Shown: positions 12,077-24,406 of the stretch, in pieces
How the letters are laid out: each line of letters starts with the position of its first letter
Position numbering within the stretch: the stretch's first letter is position 1
Assembly (NCBI RefSeq): GCF_032884065.1
Contig: NW_027062649.1
Location: 2,711,355 to 2,775,354 of the forward strand
Source of the DNA: Artemia franciscana
Lineage: Eukaryota; Arthropoda; Branchiopoda; Anostraca; Artemiidae
Direction of reading: 5' to 3'
DNA: 64,000 nt
Made by a program: the position numbers and the translations under genes
The notes under the pieces: model-generated
What the model was told of the DNA's origin: nothing
The model's input: the letters and a program-made list of their open reading frames with translations, nothing else
Databases searched by the model: none

Positions 12077-13839
12077 TCAAACAGTTCGTGGTAACGAACT
12101 GTAGTAAGGAGCGACCCAGCTCAATAGTAAACGAAAACTCTAAAAAACGGAACTTCGATGCTAAAAGATAAATCAAAAGAATTGGATTTTTATGCTGATT
12201 TTAAATATATAAGTTTCATCAAATTTAGTCTTTGTCATCAAAAGTTACGAGCCTGAGAAAATTTGCCTTATTTTGGAAAATAGGGGGAAACACCCCCTAA
12301 AAGTCATAGGATCCTAACGAAAATCACACCATCGAATTCAGCGTATCAGAAAACCCTATAGAAAAAATTTCAAGGTCCAATCTACAAAAATGTGGAATTT
12401 CGTATTTTTTTGCCAGAAGACAGATCACGGGTGCCTGTTTATTTGTTTGTTTGTCTGTTTTTTTTTTTTTTTGGTTTTTTTTCCCAGGGGTCATTGTATC
12501 GACCAAGTGGTCCTAGAGTGTTGCAAGAGCATTCTAACGGAAATGAAAAGTTCTAGTGCCCTTTTTAAGTGACCAAAAAATTGGAGGGCACCTAGGCCCC
12601 CTCCCACGCTCATTTTTTCCCAAAGTCAACGGATCAAAATTTTGAGATAGCCATTTTGTTCCGCATAGTCGAAAACCATAATAATTATGTCTTTGGGGAT
12701 GACTTACTCCCCCACAGTCCCTGGGGGAGGGGCTGCAAGTTACAAACTTTGACCAGTGTTTACACACAGTAATAGTTATTGGGAAGTGTACCGACGTTTT
12801 CAGGGGGATTGTTTTGGTTTGGGTGTGGGGTTGAGGGGAGGGGGCTATGTGGGAGGATCTTTCCTTGGAGGAATATTTCATGGGGGAAGAGAAATTCAAT
12901 GAAAAGGGCGCAGGATTTTCTAGCATTACTATTAAAAAAAAACAATGAAAATATAAACATTAAAAGTTTTTTCAATTGAAAGTAAGGAGTAGCATTAAAA
13001 CTTAAAACGAACAGAGATTATTACGCATATGAGGGGTTCTAAAAATACTTTAGCATAAAGAGCGGGGTGTTTAGGAGGAGATAGATACTTCGCTCTTTAT
13101 GCTAAAGTATTTTTAGTAAATTCAACTGTTTATTCTACGGCCTTTTGATTTAGGGGTCCTTCTTAAAGAATTGGGACAAAACTTACAATTTAGTGTGAAG
13201 AGCGAGGTATTAACGAGGGAACAAACCCTCTCATATATATAATTAAAAATATAAGAATATAAAAGTTTGTTACGTAAGTTAATTCTTAAGTTACGTGTAT
13301 TTTTTTACTAATAAAAACGTTCGTTAAAAATTGAAAGTTCTAGTTGCCTTTTTAAGTAACCAAAAAATTGGAGGGCAACTAGGCCTCCTTCCCCACCCCT
13401 TATTTCCCAAAATCGTCTGATCAAAACTAAGAGAAAGCCATTTAGCCAAAAAAAGAATTAATATGCAAATTTCATTTTAATAATTCATGTACGGAGAGCC
13501 AAAATCAAACATGCATTAATTCAAAAACGTTCAGAAATTAAATAAAAAAAAATAGTTTTTTCTTAACTGAAAGTAAGGAGCGACATTAAAACTTAAAACG
13601 AACAGAAATTGCTCCGTATATGAAATGGGTTGTCCCCTCCTCAATCCCTTGCTCTTTACGCTAAAGTTTGACTCTTAGCCACAATTCTACTTTTTAAAAC
13701 AATTAAAAACTTTAGCGTAAAGAGCAAGGGATTGCGGAGTGGACAACCCATTTCATATACGGAGTAATTTCTGTTCGTTTCAAGTTTTAATGTCGCTCCT
13801 TACTTTCAGTTAAAAAAAACTAGTTTTTTTTTTATTTAA
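12077..13839 (-). mobile_element. Family A palindromic element, copy A2
   Basis: Full-length copy (1763 bp) in reverse orientation. At its left edge is the terminal hairpin (12081-12102, arms ACAGTTCGT/ACGAACTGT, loop GGTA) followed by AGTAAGGAGCGAC. At its right edge is the 249-bp palindrome (13564-13812) followed by TTTATTTAA. Open frames such as 12534-12926 are coincidental and not conserved intact between copies. Confidence 0.9.
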
Positions 13840-16097
13840 TCTGGTATTAAGGTCAAGAAAAAACTGCCTCATCCCACGATTTAAAAAAATTGTTGTGTTT
13901 TGTCTTCAGTGAAAAAGAGAAAAATTATTTGCCTCCCTACATTTTCGTTAATTATTACCCCCTGGAAACTCTCAAAAATGTTAAAAAGGGACATACCTAG
14001 GTGCCCACCTAGCTCAAAGTCTGACAACGTTTTACCTTCACTCACATCGATTTATCCTCCAAATGCACGAATAAACCTTTGTATTGAAGCAAGAGAGAAA
14101 TGGCAGAGCTTACTAAAAACGTACAATTATGCTTGAAAAAACTCTCGGGTATTGGAATTGGGATAATTTCAAACGCTATAATAAATCTTTTCTTAAGAAT
14201 ATTTTTATAGGTTTACTCTAGCTTGTTTTGTTACCCTACCAAGTGTGCCGCCCAGGACGCTTGCTCTCTCTCTCCACCCCCTTTAGATGCACGTCTGAAT
14301 GTGCATCATGAAAATGCTGTTCCAAAAAAGATCAAAAGTGCGGTTCCACTGATGATCACAACTATGATGGGTCATTTCTATTCATCCATATATTCAAGAC
14401 AAAAGAGTGTTAGTTGCAAAGAATAAAAAGAAAAAAAGGAAAGTGCCTAGTGATATTTATCGTGGCCAAAAAGCAGGCTATTTAACAATTGACCATGCTT
14501 CCATTGTTATATATCATAATCATAACCATAATCATAAACCAATGATTGGTTTCAGTCATTATTGGGATTCAAAATAATAATTAATTTTTAAGTTGTTGAT
14601 TGCTTAGTAAAATAGCCGAACTTTAAAGGTTTATTAAAGTCCTGAGTGCAATAATATGGATTTAGCAATACAAATTACTTGCCAGATATACTCTCCGCTA
14701 GTAGAATGGATTTACTTTTTGTTCAAGTTCATTATTGTCTGTGTATAAATGATTGTTTGGTAGATTTCAGCTAGTCATGAATTCCAATTTTGAATTCTTA
14801 ACAATTTTGAATCCTTAAACAATATTTTAGTTTTTGATTATGCAATTATATGTTTTACTCTTCAAGGTTTGCAATTCAGCAATCATATTTTATGAGCCCC
14901 CTTGTTGCTGGTTTATATATCCTGAATCTGTTTTTCCTGATAATCCTGAATCTGGTTTTGTTAGGAGAATAGACATTAGTATTCACAGCTCTTAGTGCCT
15001 CTGCAGATGTTAGCCTTTTTTTTCTCTTTGACTTTTACCATGAGCAACTTTTCTTTTATTCAAAAGACACGCCTGTAGAATTAGTTATTCATTAGTATTT
15101 TGTTGACTCATCTTTTTGTACTATTAATTGCAACTAGAATGTTAATTATTTTTATTAGTTTTTGATTCAACGTTTTTTAATCAAATGATCTCTTATGCTA
15201 ATTTAATCGAAGAGTAACAGTAGCTAAACTTATTTGATTGCCTTTGCAAAAATATAAAAAAAATAAAAGCTTTTATAGTGTTTGTAGCTGATTATAATAT
15301 TTTTAGTAAGTAGCTTGTTAATAAGCCAAAGAGAAACAGAGAGGTAACATTTTTTAGTTTTAGGCTGCACTTCTATTTTTAAATGTGTGCTTCTATACCA
15401 ATGGCTTTAAATGTGTGACGTATTCTTATAAACTAGTCACATTATTTCATATTTCTGGTGAGACAAATAACCCAAACTGTGCCGGGCCATTTCTCTATGT
15501 GCCAATCAGCCAGATGTTAGACCTGCCTTGTGATGTTTTTTAGGGGGGTGGGAGTAATCATTAACCCTTCCCCGAGATTTTTTGCCCTCCTTTTGGATGA
15601 TGAAAATTCCTTCTTTTTTCTTATTCAGTCAAAAATGACTTTTTCGTATTTTTCCAATGCAATTGAAAATTGTCCACCCCATCCCCCAAAATTTTGAAAG
15701 TGCACTCTCAATCCATGAGATTTAATATTACATTCTCCCCTAAATTTTCGTGAAATGACATCACTGGACCTGCGACTATTAAAAGCGAGTTAAAAGAAAT
15801 CTGTTTGGATGTGCAGATTTTTTAGCCAGAAAATAAAAAAGTTTTCCAGTAGCAGTGTCTTTTACAAGCATTGCAAAAACATTGTTCTCTTTAGATAGAG
15901 CCTCATCAACTGAATTTTCTGTCATATTTTCAACCTATATAATTGGCTAATATCTGTAGCTCTCATGTCTGAAAATAATCGTGTTATGACAAGGATATCT
16001 GAAGCCTTCTTATCCGTTGAGTATATCCTTAATATGGAGTTTGTAGATTTCTGATCTTCATAAAAGAGTTCACACTACGTTTTTTTACGTCGTTTTT
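13840..16097. other. No recognisable gene
   Basis: AT-rich DNA. Small open frames at 13900-14136 and 14223-14426 show no family resemblance and no splice context I can defend. Confidence 0.5.
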
Positions 16098-18894
16098 TAT
16101 GGCACTTGGTATTAACCAAGTGACATATAACAATTGCAAATTCTGTCTGTCTGTCAGTCCTGGTTTTGCTACTTTAGGCACTTCCAGGTAAGCTAGGACG
16201 ATGAAATTTGGCAAGCGTATCAGGGACCGGACCAGATTAAATTAGAAATAGTCGTTTTCCCGATTTGACCATCTGGGGGGGAGTGGGGGCCCGGTTAATT
16301 CGCAAAAAACAGAAAAAATGAAGTATTTTTAACTTATCAGCGGGTGATTGGATCTTAATGAAATTTGATGTTCGGAATGATATTGTGTCTCAGAGCTCTT
16401 ATTTTAAATCCCGACCGGATCTGATGATATTGGGGAGAGTTGGAGGGGGAAAACCTAAAGTCCCGGTTTTGCTACTTTAGGCACTTCCAGGTAAGCTAGG
16501 GCGATGAAATTTGGCAAGCGTATCAGGGACCGGACCAGATTAAATTAGAAATAGTCGTTTTCCCGATTTGACCATCTGGGGGGGGGGGAGTGGGGCCGGT
16601 TAATTTGGAAAAAATAGTAAAAATGAAGTATTTTTAACTTATGAGCGGGTGATTGGATCTTAATGAAATTTGATGTTTGGAATGATATTGTGTCTCAGAG
16701 CTCTTATTTTAAATCCCGACTGGGTCTGATGACATTGGGGGGAGTTGGAGGGGGAAAACCTAAAATCTTGGAAAACACTTAGAGTGGAGGGATCGGGATA
16801 AAACTTGATGGGAAAAATAAGCGCAAGTCCCAGATACATGATTGACATAATCGGAACTGATTTGCTCTCTTTGGGGTAGTTGGGGGGGGGGGGGGGAGTA
16901 ATTCTTAAAAATTAGAAAAATGAGGTATTTTCAACTTACGAACGGGTGATCGGATCTCAATGAAATTTGATGTTTAGAAGGATATCGTGTCTTAGAGCTC
17001 TTATTTTAAATCCCGACCGGATCTGGTGATGGGGGCGGGGAGTTGGGAGGGGGAAACCTAAAACTTGGAAAACACTTAGAGTGGAGGGATCGGGATGAAA
17101 CATGGTGGGAAAAATAAACACAAGTCCTAGATAGATGATTGACATAAACGGAACGGATCCGCTCTCTTTTGGGTTGTTGGGGGGGGGGGGGGTATTTCTG
17201 AAAAATAAAAAAAATGAGGTATTTTTAACTTACGAACGGGTGATCGGATCTCAATGAAATTTGATATTTAGAAGGATATCGTGGCTCAGAGCTCTTATTT
17301 TAAACCCGACCGGATCTGGTGACATTGGGGGGGAGTTGGGAGGGAGAAACCTAAAAATTGGAAAACACTTAGAGTGGAGGGATCGGGATGAAACTTGGTG
17401 GAAAAAAAACACGAGTCCAAAAATACATGACTGACATAACCAGAACGGATCCGCTCTCTTTGGGGTAGTTGGGGGGGGGGGTTAATTCTGAAAAATTAGA
17501 AAAAATGAGGTATTTTTAACTTACGAACGGGTGATTGGATCTCCATGAAATTTGATTTTTAGAAGGATATCGTGTCTTCAAGCTCTTATTTTAAATCCTG
17601 ACCGGATCTGGTGACATTGGGGGAAGTTTGGGGTGGGGAAACCTAAAATGATAGGAAACGCTTAGATTGGAGGGATTGGGATGAAACTTGGTTGGAAAAA
17701 TAAGCAGAAGTCTTGCATACGTGATTTACATAATTGGAACAGATCTGCTCAATTGCGGGGGGGGGGGGGGTAATTCTGAAAAATAAGAAAAATGACGTAT
17801 TTTTCACTTACGAAGGAGTGATCGAATCTTCATGAAACTTCATATTTAGAAGGACCTCGTAACTCCGATATCTTATTTTAAATCTCAACCGGATCAAGCG
17901 TAATTGGGGAGGGGGGGGGGCAGTTGGGGGGACCGGAAATCTTAGAAAATACTTAAAGCGATGAGATCAGGATGAAACTGGATGGGAAGAATAGAAACCT
18001 GTCTAAGATACGTGACTGACATAACTGGACCGGATCTGCTCTCTTTGGTGGAATTGGGGGGGGGGGGGGGTAATATTGATATTTGAGGTATTTGTAACTT
18101 ACGAAAGGGTGACCAGATCTTAATGAAATTTGATATTTAGAAGGATCTTGTGCTTTAAAGTTCTAATTTCAAATTCCGACCAGATCCTGTGACATTCGGG
18201 GGAGTTGGAGGGGGGAACCGGAATTCTTGGAAAACATGAAAATTGGAGTATTTTTATCTTACGAATAGATGATCGGATCGTAATGAAATTTGATTTTTAG
18301 AAGGAATTCATGTCTCAGAGCTCTTATTTCAAATCCCGACCAGATCTTTTGACATTGTGGGGATTTGGAGGGGGAAATCTTGGAAAAATACTTGGAGTGT
18401 AGGAATCGGGATGAAGCTTGGTGGATAGAATAAACAAATGTCCTTGATACGTGACTGACAGAATCGTACTGGATTCGCTCTCTTTGGGGGAGTTGGGGGG
18501 AGGGGTTCAGTGATTTGGCGAGTTCGGTGCTTCTGGACGTGCTAGGGCGATGAAAATTGGTAGGCGTGTCAGGGAGCTGCACAATTTGACTTGATAAAGT
18601 CGTTTTCCCAGATTCGACCATCTGGGGGGCAAAAGGGAGAGGAAAAATTAGAAAAAATTAGGTATTTATAACTTACGAATGGGTGATCGGATCTTAATGA
18701 ATTTTGATATTTAGAAGGACTTTGTGACTCAGAGCTCTTATTTTAAATCTTGACCGGCATTAAGTCTCTTATTTTCCTTTTTAAATCAATCTATTGATTC
18801 ATAGAATTTTGTTAGAGCTCATACCATATGATCTCTTGGCTCTTAGCTCTTCTCGCCTCGTCACAAGTGCCATATGAGCTCTTAGCTCTTGTTT
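16098..18894 (+). mobile_element. Family B element, copy B1, with internal ~290-bp tandem array
   Basis: Starts TATGGCACTTG, where a hairpin (arms CACTTGGT/ACCAAGTG, loop ATTA) forms, and ends near CAAGTGCCATATGAGCTCTT. The two ends share an 11-bp inverted motif (TATGGCACTTG/CAAGTGCCATA). A GGCACTTCCAGG head is partly duplicated. Between the ends lie about nine units of roughly 290 bp, recognisable by GATCGGATCTTAATGAAATT at about 16350, 16651, 16951, 17244, 17530, 17818, 18113, 18272 and 18686, separated by G-rich tracts. No credible coding capacity. A Helentron-derived (DINE-1-like) origin is plausible but unproven. Confidence 0.85.
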
Positions 18895-18967
18895 AAAGCT
18901 GTTCTGCTTTTATTCTATATAATTTTATTTTATATTTTATTAATTTATTATATATTTTATTTTGTTA

Positions 18968-18972
18968 TATAT

Positions 18973-19061
<89 letters not shown>
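18968..19061. repeat. TA dinucleotide microsatellite
   Basis: Essentially pure (TA)n abutting the 3' end of the Helitron remnant. Translated frames through it are strings of I and Y and are artefacts. Confidence 0.98.
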
Positions 19062-19065
<4 letters not shown>

Positions 19066-19072
19066 CCTACAC

Positions 19073-20624
<1,552 letters not shown>

Positions 20625-20823
20625 ACAATAATAATAATAATATATATAATAATAATATATAATAATAATAATATAATAATAATAATATATAATAATATAT
20701 GAATAATAATATGTATAAATAATATATATTATATTTTATATATTATGTATCATATATTTTATTATATATTTTATTTTATCATATATTTTATTATATAATT
20801 TATTAATTTTATTTTATATTTAT

Positions 20824-20837
20824 TTTTCTCTTTTCAG
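20824..20837 (+). promoter_or_regulatory. Candidate splice acceptor before the SENP8-like CDS
   Basis: TTTTCTCTTTTCAG directly precedes the exon that contains the start codon at 20851. This implies an upstream exon (probably 5' UTR) that I cannot locate across the TA and Helitron sequence. Confidence 0.55.
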
Positions 20838-20850
20838 ACATGAAGTGATC

Positions 20851-21459
20851 ATGAAGCAAGAGGTCAGCTACAAAAATAGTTTGCTAACTAATGATGACCT
20901 CAAGCTACTAGATGAAGGCAAGTGGCTAAATGACAAATTAATCGGTTTTGCCTTTGAATATATTGAAGATGCTTACCCAAAGTGTTTACTGGTTAGTCCA
21001 GAGGCTACTCAGTTGTTAAACTTGGGTTCTCCAGAAGATGCCAGCTCCGTTTTGTCTTCTTTAAATGCTGGTGAAAAAGATCTAATCCTATTCCCTTTGA
21101 ATGATTGTATAACCCCAACAGAAATAGGCGGTAGTCACTGGAGCCTATTGGTCTTTGATGTAAAAGCAGGACAGTGTTTTCATTTAGATTCGTCACTGGA
21201 TTTCAACTTTCAAACTGCTGCCAGATTTTGTAAAAAATTATCTTTGCCTTTTATTTCTCCATCTAATGTTAAAAGTATAAATTGTGTACAGCAAAAAAAT
21301 GGGTATGATTGTGGTATTCATGTGATTTGCAATGCTAATCATATACTCGACAATTATTCAAAAGGAGTGCCTCTGTTTGAGACATTAGGTGATGTAACTA
21401 GCTATAAACACAAAAGGAAAGAGATGAAAACTGCAATTCTTAAATTACTTAGTAATTAA
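20851..21459 (+). CDS. SENP8/NEDP1-like NEDD8-specific cysteine protease
   Basis: Predicted 202-residue C48-family (Ulp1-like) protease. Human SENP8 has 212 residues, so this is full length. Family members remove NEDD8 from cullins and other proteins and process pro-NEDD8. The catalytic set is intact: His96 in GGSHWSLLVFD, Asp113 in CFHLDSS, oxyanion Gln148 and nucleophile Cys154 in VQQKNGYDCGIHV. The N-terminal block LDEGKWLNDKLIGFAFEYI is typical of SENP8. ATG at 20851 is chosen because the ATG at 20840 runs into TGA. A splice acceptor lies at 20837, so a 5' UTR intron is likely. The single coding exon could also indicate an old retrocopy, though no poly(A) scar is evident. Specificity for NEDD8 over SUMO is inferred from size and overall resemblance. 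Confidence 0.88.
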   Translation: MKQEVSYKNSLLTNDDLKLLDEGKWLNDKLIGFAFEYIEDAYPKCLLVSPEATQLLNLGSPEDASSVLSSLNAGEKDLILFPLNDCITPTEIGGSHWSLLVFDVKAGQCFHLDSSLDFNFQTAARFCKKLSLPFISPSNVKSINCVQQKNGYDCGIHVICNANHILDNYSKGVPLFETLGDVTSYKHKRKEMKTAILKLLSN

Positions 21460-23654
21460 AAGTATATTACTTTATGATATTAAATTTTTCCGACGTAACT
21501 TTTGTGCGAGTTTATGTGGTTTGAGATTGTAGGCATGGTTGGTTCGAGCCCCAAGGGAGGGAAGAGTTAATAGTTTCAAAAGAATCCTATATGATTGGGT
21601 TATATATAAATGTTAATCTGTGCTCAGTTTGGTAGTACAGGACACATAGTTGGAACTAGACAGTAGCAACACAGTTCAAGGCTGACGCAAGGACCTTAGT
21701 AGCCAAGAAGTGTCAATAATCTGATACTATTAATACATAAAATAAAGAATATGGTACTTCTGTGAGGGTCCCTACTCTGTACCAGGGGCAGATCGAGGAC
21801 TTACCAAAGAAATACCGGCAATTTAAAGGGAACAAACAATTATGCATCGTAGGTAGGTAGTGAAAATGGTCGTGAATTTGATCTAAAATCTGGCGAGGGT
21901 TAAAGTTCTAATAAATCTGTTGAAATTAAAATTGTATAAAAATACTGATACAGAAAATAGTAAGTTATAAAAACCACCCCGCCATAAAGAAAAATAAAAT
22001 AAAAAGCTGTTCACCATCTATAAAAACTAAATGACATTTAATATTTTCCGCATAATTTTTTGCCTTTGCACTTCTGACCACAATAGCGGTGAGCTAAGCT
22101 TTTTATTGTCAAAAAATTGGTCTTGAACTATCTTTTGGGGGTGATGCACTCTTAGTGAAAATTTATATAGGTCAAACCATTTATCATATCGCCTAACTTT
22201 GTGGTATCGCTTAGTAGCTATGATAGTAATGAAGAGTAGGAAATGAGAATAAAGATACAACTTGTATATTCGTAAAACATATATTAAAAGTTAAATACTA
22301 GTTCTTTTAGGGATGTAACAAGAGGAACAGAATGAAGAGATAGAAAAACATACAAGACATTTAAAATGAGGGTTTTAAGTGTAGGCACTAAAGCATCGAC
22401 TAATCACTGTTTCTTTTTAAAATAGTGTTTTAATAAACAGTGTTGACGAAGTGTTGTGAACAGTGTTGTCAGCTTTGACGAAATCTAAAAATTTTACTTT
22501 TCAAAACACCGCAGCGCATTTTCCCACGTTTTGAAGTTCGATATGAAGTGCGCTTAAATTACAGAACACAATTTTGTAAGAAAAGTCTATTTCTCTATTT
22601 CCACTCCCGCCATATCTTTTTATTGCAAGGTCAATGTCTACCTCAATATTTCAGTTAACGTTTATAATGGCTAGTCCTGTCAGGATAGAGTCCTGTCAGT
22701 TTGGAGCTCTTCGTTTGTATTTCCTCTTTTATTCGTCCGAAAATATTCGAATTAACACTAAAATCGTCAGAAAATTTAAACTCTAATAACGATGCATGTA
22801 GGTACGTGCTTCAAACTAGGCACATGAGTCGAAATACTCCTTAAAAAACAAATAATTATGTGTTCGTTATTTTTATATTTGATTAGTATAGATTTCTTAT
22901 TTAAATTCTCAGGGTTTCAACCTGTGGTAGATTTCTAATATTTTTTTTTAATCTTAAGATTTTCAGATATTCAATTCAAACGTTTAAATCTCGATTCGTC
23001 TGTTGAATACAAAAAAAAATCTGAAATTTGACTCAGATTTAGCATTAAGTAAGAGAATTGTCCTGTAAAAATTTTGTTTTATAAACAACTAATCGTGTAA
23101 ATAGGATCGGATGGCATGTATCAGAATAAGTATAAAAATCCTCAGCGGTATATATAGCAGTTTAGACAATTTTATAGACAAATATATGCAACCCCTATAA
23201 AAAAACATACCTATATTTTGTGACTGGTTTGTATTGAGAAGGTGAGAAATTCTGAAGTAATATTGTAGTTGCATTCTGTTTCCGTCGTTAACTCAAGCTG
23301 TGTGAATTCCCACATTTTTATAAACATTTTGTTAGTAAATGTTTGGAAAAAATGGACACCATTTCGCTGATTCAAACTGAGAATTCAGAGACCCATGTAT
23401 ACCAGCAAAAAAAATAGAAAAAGATAGAAAAGGTAAAAAAAAAGATAGAAAAAAAAGAAGAAAGATAGAAAAGATAGAAAAGGCAAAAAAATAGAAAAGG
23501 TAAGAAAAAATAGAAACATAATTATTTGCCTTCCTTTATAAACAATTTTTCGAAAATCTATTCTTACTAAATGATTACTCCGACCTTTGAAGCAGTATTT
23601 CGACTTTATACTTAGTTTTAAGTACTGACTTAAACGAATTTTTATTAGATTATA
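21460..23654. other. No recognisable gene; scrap of a dispersed repeat
   Basis: The stretch at about 21811-21900 is an inverted copy of 42222-42310 (shared words include CCATTTCCACT and ATAATTGT on one strand). An ATAAAATAAAG near 21737 could be a late poly(A) signal for the protease gene, but it is distant. The rest shows nothing identifiable. Confidence 0.5.
23395..23515. repeat. A-rich simple repeat (AGATAGAAAA)n
   Basis: Degenerate tandem copies of AAAAAGATAGAAAAGGTA. Confidence 0.85.
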
Positions 23655-24120
23655 CAGAGTTTGGCCTTTATTTAATATTTTTAGGAAGAACAGAGGAGGT
23701 GATATGTCATATAATGCGGAGCTTTAATTAGACGAAAATAGGCAGTAAATCGGCAACTATTTGCTCACCAAAATCTAAAACTTGAATTAATCATTTTTGC
23801 ACTTCTCATACATGTACTTTCATTATACAAATCCCATAAAGAACAACAATGTTGTAAAAACCACCCCGCTTCAAAAAAAAAAACAAAATAAAAGAGACAG
23901 CCAATAAAAATAATGATATCAACTTTTTCGCCTCAGTGCAAAACAAATTTTTGACAGTAAAAACAAGTAAATATTTTACTTTTCAGCTCCGATGTGACAG
24001 CATAATCCTGAGATATCATTCCGACAGCCTAAAGAAGTTCGGATTTGAATTTCTCCTCCTTGTTATTACGAAATAATGTTTTTTGCCTTCTAATTGGCTT
24101 TTGTCATAATACGGACATAT
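23655..24120 (-). repeat. Dispersed repeat E, inverted copy of 41360-41880
   Basis: The reverse complement follows 41360-41880 over almost 500 bp, with shared words such as CGTAATAACAAGGAGGAGAAA, TTTAGGCTGTC, CAAAAATTTGTTTT and GTTTGGCCTTTATTT. Class unknown. No coding capacity shared beyond short frames. Confidence 0.8.
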
Positions 24121-24235
24121 TCCCTTGATAAACCTAAATTTTATTATATTGCAAAATTTATAAAATTTATTATATTTTATTATATTTTACTATAATTTTA
24201 TTATATTGTATATTTATAATATTATATCATTATTA

Positions 24236-24375
24236 GGAAAATTAAACCACTGGAATCGCCATTACTGAAAACCCCATACAAGGAATTTACAGCCCCCTTT
24301 CATCAACAAGGAAAATTTTTTTTTGCATGAGCAACACTGATGCGGCCCCTTTTTTCTTCACCGCTAGTGGTGAAT
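24236..24375. repeat. Repeat F, copy 1 (second copy at 29700-29850)
   Basis: Shares a collinear pattern with 29700-29850: CTGAAAACC, a TTTACAG block, CAACAA-GAAAAT, TTTTTTTGCATGAG and CACTG, then TTCTTC-CCGCTAG. The two copies flank the LINE plus family A block, which may therefore have landed within or between repeat F copies. Confidence 0.55.
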
Positions 24376-24386
24376 TGAAACATCAT

Positions 24387-24406
24387 AGGTAGGTAGGTAG
24401 GTAGGT
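24387..24406 (-). repeat. (ACCT)n tail of the LINE
   Basis: Five AGGT units on the plus strand at the 3' end of the minus-strand LINE. Short tandem tails instead of poly(A) are usual for CR1/L2-type LINEs. Confidence 0.75.

Noticed and set aside
12324-12979. Several open frames of 60-130 codons inside family A copies (also near 6391, 28415 and 49140)
   Set aside because: They occur on both strands in overlapping positions, are broken differently in other copies, and arise from palindromic non-coding sequence.
16660-18621. Similar 62- and 120-codon minus-strand frames repeated in the family B array (also 37854-38150)
   Set aside because: They recur because the DNA unit is tandemly repeated. 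Frames are not maintained between units and there is no recognisable domain.
16098-18894. CRISPR-like regularly spaced repeats in the family B array
   Set aside because: Units are ~290-bp direct repeats with G tracts in a eukaryotic mobile element. There are no short repeats with unique spacers.
21500-21565. GGTTCGAGCCCC resembling a tRNA T-arm/B box
   Set aside because: No convincing A box, anticodon arm or cloverleaf could be built around it.
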